The notes beneath the pieces were generated by a model, which made no database searches, was not told the origin of the DNA, and saw only the letters and a program-made list of their open reading frames with translations. Positions 50,249 to 60,415 of a stretch of DNA of 64,000 nucleotides are shown here, piece by piece. The stretch is from positions 42,359,885-42,423,884 of the forward strand of contig NC_045128.1 of the NCBI RefSeq assembly GCF_007655135.1, written 5' to 3'. The translations under genes were made by a program, and so were the position numbers. Numbering within the stretch: position 1 is the first letter of the stretch; every line of letters starts with the position of its first letter. Origin of the DNA: Punica granatum (lineage: Eukaryota > Streptophyta > Magnoliopsida > Myrtales > Lythraceae).

Positions 50249-53200
50249 CTAATGACCTTGTGCTGTAGTTCTCCATCTTGTCCTATGTCCCTGCATCTTC
50301 ATGAGGATTGCTGCAAAATGACCCTGTCCCTCTGAAAGAAAGGCAGCGCCAATGACCACACCGAAAATTAATCCACTCCCATACCCAATCAGAACAACTT
50401 CCCAGTCAAACTGGATCCACCATTTCGAGTCCTCATCCTCCTCCATGTACGGAGATTTCGCTGGACGTTCTATCTCTGTATCAACTCATTTCTCTGATAT
50501 AACGTCTCCACAGAGCCCCTCGTTCCCTTAGAATGAACTCTTTGGGAAAGTCTCAAATTGTTTCCCTATCGGTATCGGGCCAATCAGATCGTTATTGGAT
50601 ACATTAAAGACCGCAAGAAAGTTGAGTCTACTTAGTTCCTGAGGGATCTCCCCGGAAAGCCTGTTTCATGACAGGTCCAGTGATTCAAGTGCTCTGACAT
50701 TTCCCAGAGAGACTGGAATTTGGCCGGTGAGAAGATTGTTTGAGAGGTTCAGTAAGTGAAGCTCCTTCAAGTCACCGATCATGTCCAGGACCTCTCCTTC
50801 AAACATGTTCCCGCAAAGATCTATGGCTGTGAAGATGATCAATATCTTTGGGTAATATAGTTCGAGGCCCTTATTGATCATCTTCATGGAGTAGTTGTAT
50901 ACGACTATGTGGTCGCTATACTGACTCAACTGTACATGTTGCTGCATATATGGGGTCTCGCGCATCATTCAGTTGATGACTTTCATGGAGTTCCAACTCT
51001 GGAAGTACTCTTGGGGTAAGCTGCCCGTAAAGGAATTGCGAGACAAGTCAATTGCGCAGCTTTTGGAAAGATGAACCAGAGTTAGGCCTCCCTATGACAC
51101 CATGGAAGTGATTTGCTCGCAAGATGAGCACCTGTAACCCTTGAAGAGACTCTAATCAAGAGGAGAATGTATCATTGAGCCAATTATTCCCGAAATTGAT
51201 GAACTCCAGCATTGAACAACTGGCCAACGACCTCGGTAACCTCCCTTGGAATTCATTCTGGATGAAATCAATCATCTTCAGTCAGCTCCCACAACTGAGG
51301 AATTCAGGAATGGTTCCATGAAATTTGTTGCTTTGAAGATTCAGTACCAAGAGAAAATTACTATATTGCCTAAGCAACTAGGAAGCATGCCGCTAAGGGA
51401 GTTAAAGGACAAGTCAAGTATGAACAGAGAACTCAAATTGCAGACCGACAGCGGGAATTCCCCTGTGAGATTGTTGTTGGAAAGTAGATACGACTGAACT
51501 GATGGTGGTGGATTGGGGACTGATCCCTGGAGCAAGTTCGATGAGAAGTCTAGAGTGAGAAGATTCTTCCACAGGAGAAGATTCTTCCACAGGAGGACTG
51601 GCGGATTCTGCCCGAATCCCGTAAAGGAATTCTGTGAAAGGTTCATGAACACAAGATTGTAGGTGCTCATGCTCCATATCCATCGGGGTATTTCTCCACG
51701 TATATTGTTGTTCGACAGGTCAAGCCAGACCATCTGCTCCTGATCTTTCAGAAAGCTCGGGAACTCACTCAAATTGCATGAACTCAACCCAAGAGCAATA
51801 AGTCAAGGGAGAGTGATGTTGCTTTGGGTTTCAGACAGGACAGTGAGGTTGTTCCCTGACACCTGCAAGTCGCTCAAGCTTTTGATCAGGAGAAACGTAC
51901 TGAGCTCAATGGTACCACCCAAATTATTCCCAGTTAGCCAAATGAATTTGAGATTTTGGAGTTGAGAGATTGAAGCTGGTATTGGGCCATGAAAAATATT
52001 GTTTGAGAGGCGAAGAATGGTTAATTGAGTCAAATTCAATAACCACGATGGGATGCAACCGGAGAGTTGATTATTGCTGAGATGTAGTCCAGTAAGCTGG
52101 GAAGAGTTGATCAGCTGAGGGGGAATTGAGCCATTCAGCCCATTGCCATCCAATTCCAGGGACACAAGTCGGGACAAATTTCGGATGAAGATGGGATTTC
52201 ACCTAGCAAATTCACGCTCTTAAGGTTCAAGCGTTTAACCTTGGCCAGCTTCCATAGCCAGGATAACGACTCAAGTTTTGCAGCAGAGAATTGGTTTGAA
52301 TCAACGTTTAAGTAGGTGAGCTCAGTGAGGTTGCTGAAGGAAGACGGAATCGATCCTGAGAACGAGCAGATTTCTATGTTGAGGTAATTCAGAGAATGAA
52401 GGTTTCCTATGGACTGTGGCAGCGACCCTTCGAAATGGGCAGAACTCAAGTCTAATGAGAGCAGTGATTGGAGATTACCAAGTGAAGCTGGTAGTTCCCT
52501 GGAGAAATTTGTGAAACGCAGACGCAGCATCTGAAGGGAGCTGGTAGAGATGAATTTGGGCAAGTGCCCGTTGAGATCACTGTTATAGGCCAAATCAATG
52601 TGCTGCATGTTTGGTAACTGAAAAAGTCTGTCCGAGAAGATGCCGTGGACTTGAGCATCTGCTAGAGTCAGGGTTCTCAAGGAAGACAAGTTTGACATAC
52701 TTTCAGGCACTTTCAGATGACATGAAAACATTATTGTGACTCAGGTCTTGTAGTTTGGTGAAGTTTCAGACTAGGCTACTAAATCCCAGGGTCTGGAGTT
52801 TGAGAGATTCGATATGGATGTTCCAATCCGTACCACAGCTCAAATCAAGGGAAACCAGCTCTGTCAATATCGATATTTGTGATGGGATTTGGCCGGAGAA
52901 GGCTGAACCCGACAGATTGAGATGGGTCAGACCTGACAGGCTGCCTAAATTGGATGGGATTTGGGAACCATCAAAGTCATTATCAGCAAGGTTGAGCCTC
53001 CGGAGGTGGTCGAGCCTGAAGAGGTTGCTGCTTGAGTTGATGGTGCCGTAGAGGCAGCTCCTGCCTAGGTCAAGTGCCACTACACGACCCGACTCCTCGT
53101 TGCACTCGATCCCCTCCCACAAGCAGCAACTGTTAGCTCCCAAGATTTAGTCTTGGGATAGGCATAAAGTGCGAAAGAAGCAGCCCTGTCAATGAGGAAG

Positions 53201-53330
53201 CCGTTATTGAGTTCGACCAGACCAGACAAATCCTCTTCATGGCATTAGGGTATGAACTTGCATCGAGAGACCACGAACACTAGTAGACTATATGCATGAA
53301 TAAAATCGAGAGGTACAAGGATGAAGCCAT
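50249..53330 (-). pseudogene. LRR receptor-like protein pseudogene 2
   Basis: Nearly full-length RLP relative that can be followed from signal peptide to tail, but is inactivated. The signal peptide begins at 53330 (MASSLYLSILFMHIVY) and meets TAG at codon 17 (53280-53282). The LRR N-terminal cap (CCLWEGIECNEESG) and repeats follow in frames changing near 53140, 52740, 52150, 51800 and 51100. A further stop interrupts [12 protein letters not shown] near 50666. The 3' end encodes the acidic stretch EEDEDSKWW and a transmembrane helix (VVLIGYGSGLIFGVVIGAAF). A short in-frame repeat duplicates WKNLL. Cf/RLP-type proteins sense extracellular ligands at the plasma membrane and lack a kinase; this copy cannot. 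Confidence 0.88.
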
Positions 53331-53475
53331 GATGATTCGACTAATAAACTGTTTGGTATGTTTTAATTGATCCCGCTGGATCTTACAGGGATAGAGAGGG
53401 GAGCCAGTGACTTCATTTTCTATGTCAAGGTCATTGGTCAGCCATCGGCCGTTATATCTGAAATTTAATGAGGTT

Positions 53476-54074
53476 CAGAGGTGGGGCCATGGGTGATTGG
53501 TTTCGGATATTCTGTATTTTTCACGATACCCGGACCTTATCCTGTAAGGTACAAGTTCTAAAATTTTGAAATCGGACCCTATCCTATTGAATCTTGGAAC
53601 CGGAACCTACCCGGAACCTGTATTATACCACAGATTTCCGATACCTTATTAGAACCTATAAATTTTTTTGTCTTGCTAAATAAAACTGAAAATGTCACAT
53701 ACATAATCAGTAATCACGCCAAATAGAATATTAACAAAGATTTAGATTAATCCATAACAACAAAAAAATAATATCTCTCATCAATCCATCGACAAAATTA
53801 AACATTCATAATACGATCCCACATAATAAAGTACTTATGTTCTGATTCATTAGAGGAGACAATAACTATACTCTTTCCTTTTTTTAAAAAAAAATTATAA
53901 ATAACCGGTTCCGGGTATCCTGTAAGCAGGAATCGGAACCAGACCGATTTTCACTGGTTCCTGATTTTAATATCCGGAACCTACCATATTTTCAATACGA
54001 GTTACCCGGACTCTACTCTAATGGGTAGGTTCTGACTGGTTCCAGGTATACCCAATTACCTGTGTACACTCCTA
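53476..54074. mobile_element. hAT-like non-autonomous element
   Basis: The left end reads cagaggtggggccatgggtg, and the complement of the right end reads taggagtgtacacaggtaat; they are imperfect inverted repeats of the CAGRGGTG type seen in hAT elements. The interior is dominated by ggaacc/ggttcc and tacccgga motifs in both orientations, a pattern typical of short plant hAT derivatives. An 8-base target-site duplication was looked for and is not evident, so boundaries are approximate. Confidence 0.45.
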
Positions 54075-55122
54075 CTACGAACAAAAACATTTTTGGTCCA
54101 AAACACAAAGCCACTGGATCATCCATCCATAAATCAAACTAAAACTCTTGTTTCACATGGACACGTCTCAAGCTATCAATGTTTGCTTTTTTATCTTGAT
54201 TTTTTCATATTAGTTTATAATTTCATTAAGACTTACATTAATTTATATATTTTTTGATAGACTTATTTTTTTTATCAATCCATATATATATATATTATAT
54301 TTTATTAGTATTAGTTTATAAATTTTTTATTAATCCATATATATATATATATATATTTAATTTTTATATTTTTATTAATTTATTATCTAAATATAAAAGT
54401 TTTATTTCAAGTCGCCACCAATTTAAGTTGTTTTTATTGTGACTTCGGTTTTTTTTTTGGTGAAATGTAAGGTTACTCCAGCCTGTCGACAATTCTCACT
54501 TGGGTTGATCGTGGTCAAAATGCTTTATTTGATTTTAAAGATCACTTAAAATTAACGAGGTTCTCAATAATTTTTTTAAACTAATTCAGATAAGAATTTC
54601 TTCCAACTAAACTTCAATTTATTTATGCATTTGTATCCTTTATATATTCATTACATATACTATTAACATGGATTTTGATCTTTTCTCCTGCATTCATGTA
54701 GACATGAATTTCTTCCAACTAAACTTCTATTTATTTGATCTTTTTATAAGCCATGCGATAATAATTAGTTATTATTTTATACTTTCCAATATTACTGATA
54801 TTATTTCTCGCACTTCTATCGTATGAAAATATTGTTGACAGAGAACTTTCCTGGGGACCCGCGACATCGTGTATGCTCCTTTCCTAGTCTAAGATCATCT
54901 CCATCGGGGTATGTTGTGTGTGTCTCTCTACGCTACATGGTGTACGGCTCAACGTCTCTCCCCGATAGGGACGTCCCCGCACGACCGTACATGAGCCATC
55001 ACCTAGCGGCTCATGTCAAAAAACTGAACACAACTTTTACTTTTTTTTTTTTAAAGAGACGGGCAAAAGAGTTGTTGGCTCTTTTTGCCTTGCGGGGCCC
55101 TCTGTTCTAGCCACATGGTATG

Positions 55123-55779
55123 TGTTGGGTATTCTTCCAATTTGGAGAAAGTTGGGCTCAAACCGTGATGGGCTTTTATTGTGATTTAATAGGTCCAATG
55201 ACCCACTTTTGTTAGGGTTAATTTCAGCTCAAACAGAGGCTGAAAAACAGAGGTTGTCGGCTGAAAATCGGAACAGCAGAACAAGGAGATTTACAGAGCT
55301 GAATTCGGATCAACAGGGGCAGCGCGCAGCTAAAGATCAAACCTCGATCGGAAGAGCAAACGAACTCCGATTGAGACGAAATTTTGACAGCAGCTTCACA
55401 ACACGTGGGGCTAAGTTTTGAACGGTCAGAATCCCTATTAGAGCTCTGTAGGTGCTGTTTCAGCTGGTTTTGTAAACCACCCGGTGTGGGTGACGATTTG
55501 GTGTTTTGGTGATCCAAGAGAGTGTTTCTCTTGAGTTTGGTGATCCAATGGTTTACCCTGGATGAAAAATATTGTATAACCTTCATTGATAGTGGATCGT
55601 TGATTCGGAGTTGGTCCCGTGATTTTTTCCCACATCGGGATTTTTCATGTAAAATTCTTGGTGTTCTTTTACTTTACTGCTTGTTGGTTTATTTGATTTG
55701 TTCCTATCTCGATCACACTAGTAGGAGAGGAAGATTAATCGCTGCGTTGTTATTTGGTTGAGCACACCCATTCCCAACA
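55123..55779. mobile_element. Solo LTR, Copia-like
   Basis: 657 bases starting TGTTGGGTATTC and ending ATTCCCAACA. The flanks are gtatg (55118-55122) and gcatg (55780-55784), a 5-base target-site duplication with one mismatch. Typical LTR content includes cccacatcgggatttttcat and a TTTACT-rich 3' part. No gag-pol or second LTR is nearby, so it is a recombination product. Confidence 0.75.
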
Positions 55780-56755
55780 GCATGTAATGGGCCACACAAT
55801 TTTTTTTAAAAAAAGTGGGAGCTTTTTAACTATCAGAAAAAAGCGTGGGATCACAATGGAAATTAGATTAGAGATCGATCATCGGAGTTTCGAGTCTCTC
55901 TTTTTCTAGGGGTATCTCTCATCTATGTAGCGTTTATGTGGCAAAAATCGGGTCCACTTTAGAGACTCATGAGGAGACTATTGATGGAGATGGTCTAGAC
56001 TAAAACACAAGCGCATTGAACCGGCTTCACAAGCGGGGCCTCAGTTGAGATTTATTGTATTTATTAATCCACAGTCACATGATGACTGGCTCTACAAAGC
56101 TGTAAGAAATTCAAATACGGGACGTGTACTTTAGACAAGTTCTACGGTAATTAACAGTTTGTATGAAAGCCTCGCAATCCCAAAGTAATTGCTAACTCGA
56201 AAGGTTATCCGGATTACCCACCAAAGAAGGCACTCTCCGCTTGATGCATAAATCTGGGAATGATATCGATAGGTTGATGATGATAGTCTCAGTCAATGGC
56301 TCATCAGTCTTTGTTCGAATACTTAGTCATTCCTGACTGCATGACCGCTATTGCTAATTACTATGTATACGGCACAAGTTCCCGGTCTAATGTGGAGCGA
56401 AGAAAAGCTGCACGGGTTTTCAACTAGCAAATGTCCTCCTTAGATTATTGTAAGGAGGAAGAGAGTACTAGTTTCATAGGGAAGTAAGGAAGCTGTTCTG
56501 TTCTTTTACCCAACTGAATTCTCGCTACTTCCATTATCGGAAGTTCTAGTTCATGCGCAGATATTCTAATCTAGTCTAGATTGATGCTGTAGCTGCTGGA
56601 CATGCACAAATTTGTGTGGACATTAAAATGACAAATTTCTGTTACTCTAATCTTTTTGTTCTTTCGTGTGTAGTTACTAATCAACAGAATTTGATTTGTA
56701 ACTATATCTTTCATTCATCTCAGTTGCTTGAGATGCATGTAGTGTAGTTTCCCCA

Positions 56756-57080
56756 TTGTCTCTCGCTGCCGCGCTGTTATACCCCTGTGAGCTTTGATAG
56801 GCCAGGTGCATTGCAAATGTTGAGCATGTTGGTTGGGGTAGAAACATGTAACATGATCCTACTTTTCCTTTTTTTATTCTTATTAATTTAATTAAAATGT
56901 CTACATTTTAATCATGAAGTGAGCTGCAACAAACTGTCTGTACGCATACTTTAACTTAGTTATTTATTTTTTTATTAGTTAATTTCAAAGAAAAAGGTTT
57001 CTCGGAACAAGTAATCAACGGTGATATGATATCTTGTGGCCCCATAAAAAAGTACGTAATTTTATCATATTATTATATAT
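56756..57080. repeat. Segmental duplication, copy B (left part)
   Basis: Matches 45897-46080 and 46326-46420 in order and orientation. Examples: ctctcgctgccgcgctgtta against tctcgccgccgcactgtcat, and gttggggtagaaacatgtaac against attggggtagatagattgta. The match resumes at 59432-59545. Confidence 0.65.
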
Positions 57081-57083
57081 CTT

Positions 57084-57086
<3 letters not shown>

Positions 57087-57117
<31 letters not shown>
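57087..57117. repeat. Microsatellite (TA)n
   Basis: Alternating TA run at the junction between copy B and the AT-rich insertion. Confidence 0.9.
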
Positions 57118-57120
<3 letters not shown>

Positions 57121-57184
57121 TCGTGAAATCCGTGCGTTACAAGGGATAGTTCCATCAATATGAGAAGAAATTATAATTAAAAAT

Positions 57185-57510
57185 TAAAAAGAAAAATACC
57201 TTCGAGAATCAAAAGTGAAACAAAAGAATAAGATAAAAAATAATTTAAGTTTAGTATTAGACGATCTTATTTTCTAAGAGCTTGCGTATAGGGGTAGTAA
57301 TACTTTTCGAGAGACAAAACTCACATCACTAATCTTTAAAAAAAATGAGAAAAAAGCGAAAAAAATTCCTTCGAGAATCAAAAGTGAAACAAAAATAAGA
57401 AAATAAACAAAATAACTTCAAGTTTAGTACATATAGGGGTAGCGGTACCTTTTGAGAGATAAAACTCACATCACCAATCTTGAAAAATAATGAGGAAAAA
57501 AAAGCAAAAA
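57185..57510. repeat. Tandem duplication, unit about 170 bases
   Basis: Two units share ccttcgagaatcaaaagtga followed by aacaaaa, then ataggggtag, gagagacaaaactcac or gagagataaaactcac, and atgag. The first begins near 57200, the second near 57368. Confidence 0.75.
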
Positions 57511-57940
57511 GATAGAGAAAAATAAAATAAAAAAGAAAAATGATCTAATTAAGTCACTTGCATCTGAGGATAGACAAACGTTTTGAGAACTCGCTCTACT
57601 TGTAGACATAATCTTTGTGAGTTGAATAAGCCCATGTTTATGTGTCTGATAATTTCTATTTTTAACTACTATACATAATCTAAATAAAATATAATCTGAT
57701 TTGTCTTCCTTTTTCAATGAACAAATTTGATTTGTTTTATGAAAAGAAAATATAATTTATATATATCTATAAAATATTATCTAATCTATTTTTTAAAAAT
57801 AGATTTGTATAATAACATATAATTCGTAGGTACTTTTTCGTACTATATATATATATATATTAAAAGTTGTCAACATAACCATATATTAATATATTTTTTA
57901 TTATGTATGATATACTAATATATACTTGTTTTGATATTAT

Positions 57941-58054
57941 TATTTATGTATGAAATATTAATTTTCATTTTAGAAATTCAAGATTATTAAATCTTCTTAT
58001 TTATGTATGAAATATTAATTTTTATTATAGAAATTCAAGATTATTAAATCTTCT
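57941..58054. repeat. Tandem duplication, unit 57 bases
   Basis: tatttatgtatgaaatatta starts at 57941 and again at 57998. Both are followed by gaaattcaagattattaaat, with only a few differences. Confidence 0.8.
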
Positions 58055-58189
58055 CATTCATTTCAAATACATTCTATTATGTAGATTCTAAAAATTAAAG
58101 AAATCAAGAAATTGGATTTCGATGAGATTTCTTTAAAAAATATTGTTTATTTAAAATAATTTTGAAAATAAAAAACCTAGAAAATTTTA

Positions 58190-58400
58190 TTTAAAAAATT
58201 CATATTGTCTTCAATTGGAGATCACTGTAATATCAAAAAATTTTACGGCATTTTCGATTTCTAAATAGAATACCATAACCAAAAATAATTTCAAAAGATT
58301 TCGTTGCTAATTTTATAATAAAAAATAATTTAAAATTTTAAAAACTCAAAAAATCGAGAAATATTTTTAGTAAAAATATAATTTAGAAAATAAAAAATCA
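58190..58400. repeat. Duplicated block (first copy; second at 58855-59055)
   Basis: Both blocks read aaattcatattg, attggagat, ttgctaattttataataaaa and aaaaatcgagaaa in the same order. They are separated by about 660 bases that include the MITE at 58469-58828. Confidence 0.7.
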
Positions 58401-58468
58401 TAAAGAATTTCAAATTTAAAAACAAAAAAATATAATTTTTTTATTAAAAATAATTCCAAAAATAAAAA

Positions 58469-58828
58469 GGGTAAATTACAAAAAAAACCCAAATTTTGTA
58501 AAATGTCTCAATTTTGTCCTAAATTTTGTTTTGTAACAAAAAAAACCATAAGTTTTCTAAAATGTCTAAAAAATGACCTCTGTTATAACTTCCGTCAATT
58601 TTTGCTGCTGATGGTGGGTCCCTTTAACAGTCCACGTAGGTCACACGTAGGCTAGTGGGTCCCTTTAACAGTCCACGTAGGTCACACGTAGGCAAAAATT
58701 GACGGAAGTTATAACGGAGGTCATTTTTGAGACATTTTAGAAAACTTATGATTTTTTTTGTTACAAAACAAAATTTAGGACAAAACTGAGATATTTTACA
58801 AAACTTGGGTTTTTTTTGTAATTTGCCC
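58469..58828. mobile_element. MULE-type MITE with long inverted repeats
   Basis: 360 bases starting gggtaaattacaaaaaaaac and ending in its near complement (ttttttgtaatttgccc). Inverted repeats of about 140 bases cover most of the element. It is flanked on both sides by exactly aaataaaaa (58460-58468 and 58829-58837), a 9-base target-site duplication as made by Mutator-like transposases. The centre holds a 41-base direct repeat (units at 58614 and 58655). No transposase. Confidence 0.82.
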
Positions 58829-59431
58829 AAATAAAAAATACAAAAAACTAAGAAACTTACATTTAGAAAATTCATATTGCTTTTAATTGGAGATTACCGT
58901 GATATCCAAAAGATTTGATGCTATTTTTTTTATCTTTTTAAAATGGAATATTGTAATGGAAAAATAATTTCGCCAAATTTTGTTGCTAATTTTATAATAA
59001 AAAATTATTTAAAATTTAAAACTAAAAAAATCGAGAAAATTTCATTTAGAAATTGAGCGTTTTGAGGTCATATGGCCGGGCCCATCTTGTATCTTGCTTT
59101 CATGTATACTAGTCGCGGAGCTCGTGCGTTACACCGAATAAAATTTGATAAATTTTTTTAAATGAATTTTATAATATAGTGTTTTAAACATTTATATATA
59201 TTAATATATATTATTATAATTTATATTTTCTTTCATATTATTATTTATGAGATTAAATAATAAATTTGATCATAAAGATTATGAAATAATTCTTATTAAA
59301 AAATGACAATTTGAAATTAATACGTTAATGTATAAGTTATAAAATGGAAAAGAATTGAAAAACCCACGTTTTTAAAATTGAAGAGTTCACGTCTAGTCTA
59401 GCAAAATAACAGACATGTTTGGTCTTTAACA

Positions 59432-59545
59432 TATAGATATTTATTTATTTAGGTGTTATTTAATTTCAAAAGGGAAAGACAAGCTGGGGAATAAAAATTG
59501 TTGAGGGAAAAGGGCAAGAAAGGTGGGGCTCAACAATATACAAAA
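59432..59545. repeat. Segmental duplication, copy B (right part)
   Basis: Matches 46430-46590: ggggaataaaaattgttgag against ggggaataaaaatttgttga, then gaaaggtggggctcaa against ctaaggtggggctcaa. Confidence 0.65.
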
Positions 59546-59679
59546 TATGTTACGCTGTCTGCTGGATAAGAATGGCTGAAGCCTTTCCTCGAAGGGATGA
59601 AGGCTTCACTTCAGGCAGGCCATTAGTTTTGTTAGTTGGTGATATCTTTAAAGTGTTTTTTTCTTTATATCATCGTTAG

Positions 59680-60160
59680 CTAACCTGCCGTATCACTACC
59701 TTTTTTTCTGCTTCTGATACCATTAACATCGCACAAACTGACACTGGAGCGCAAAATATATGCACTTATTTTGTCACATATTATCCGAACAAGTTCAGTT
59801 CGTGCTTTCCTACTTCTCTGTCTTCTTCTTCTATATTCCTGCACCCCGACAATAACTGCTGCAAGCCAACCGCGTTGGTCTGAAATAAGAACACTTCCAA
59901 TGATGGCCCCGATCACCAACCCGCTTCCATAGCCCGCAAGAACAACTCTCCAGTCAAACTTGAACCATGAACCCTTTTCTTCTGAGGTTGGAGTTCCTGT
60001 CAGAAACATCTCTGATTCTTCACATATCCTTGATATAGCTACTCCCACAGGCCCTTGTTCCCTTGGAACGATCACTTTGGGAATGCTTCGAACTCTTTCC
60101 CCCTCGGTATGGGCCCTGTGAGATTGTTATAGGACACATTAAAAACAGAGAGAAAGTTGA
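59680..60160 (-). pseudogene. RLP 3'-end fragment (third C-terminal copy)
   Basis: Encodes only the last LRR-cap and membrane part: NNLTGPIP at the right end in another frame, then GTPTSEEKGSWFKFDWRVVL, a GYGSGLVIGAIIGSVLIS transmembrane helix, DQRGWLAAVIV and QEYRRRRQR. The frame then runs past the position where the neighbour at 60416 stops. It is a duplicate of roughly 60850-60410, with a similar 3' flank (cttctgata/gatga, attaacat, gcacaaac). There is no LRR body, so it is not a gene. Confidence 0.8.
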
Positions 60161-60415
60161 GCCTGAAGTCATCACTCGAATTGGTGAAGGCTTCATTTAG
60201 ACAGACCATGTGCTATACCAACTTAGAAGTGCTTATCATACATCATCGATCATTGTTAAGTAAACCAGCCCTTAAAGCAGCTATTACTACCTCTTATTGC
60301 TTCTGATGACGATTAACATTACACAAACAGAGACTTTAGCACAAACACGCGCACTTATTCTATCACATATAGCAAGAAGCATGTATAACACTGAAGACAT
60401 ATTCTCTGGCTAAAT

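Larger units (their letters stand above)
53331..56755. other. Intergenic between RLP copies
   Basis: AT-rich, with a hAT-like element (53476-54074) and a solo LTR (55123-55779) described separately. No protein gene is recognised in the rest. Confidence 0.55.
57118..59431. other. AT-rich insertion within segmental copy B
   Basis: About 2.3 kb absent from copy A. Similar strings occur near both ends in direct orientation: tattagtcgtgaaatccgtg/cgttaca at 57115-57141 and actagtcgcggagctcgtg/cgttaca at 59108-59133. Inside are nested repeats: a 170-base duplication, a 57-base duplication, a 200-base duplication and a MULE-type MITE. There is no coding signal. Confidence 0.5.
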
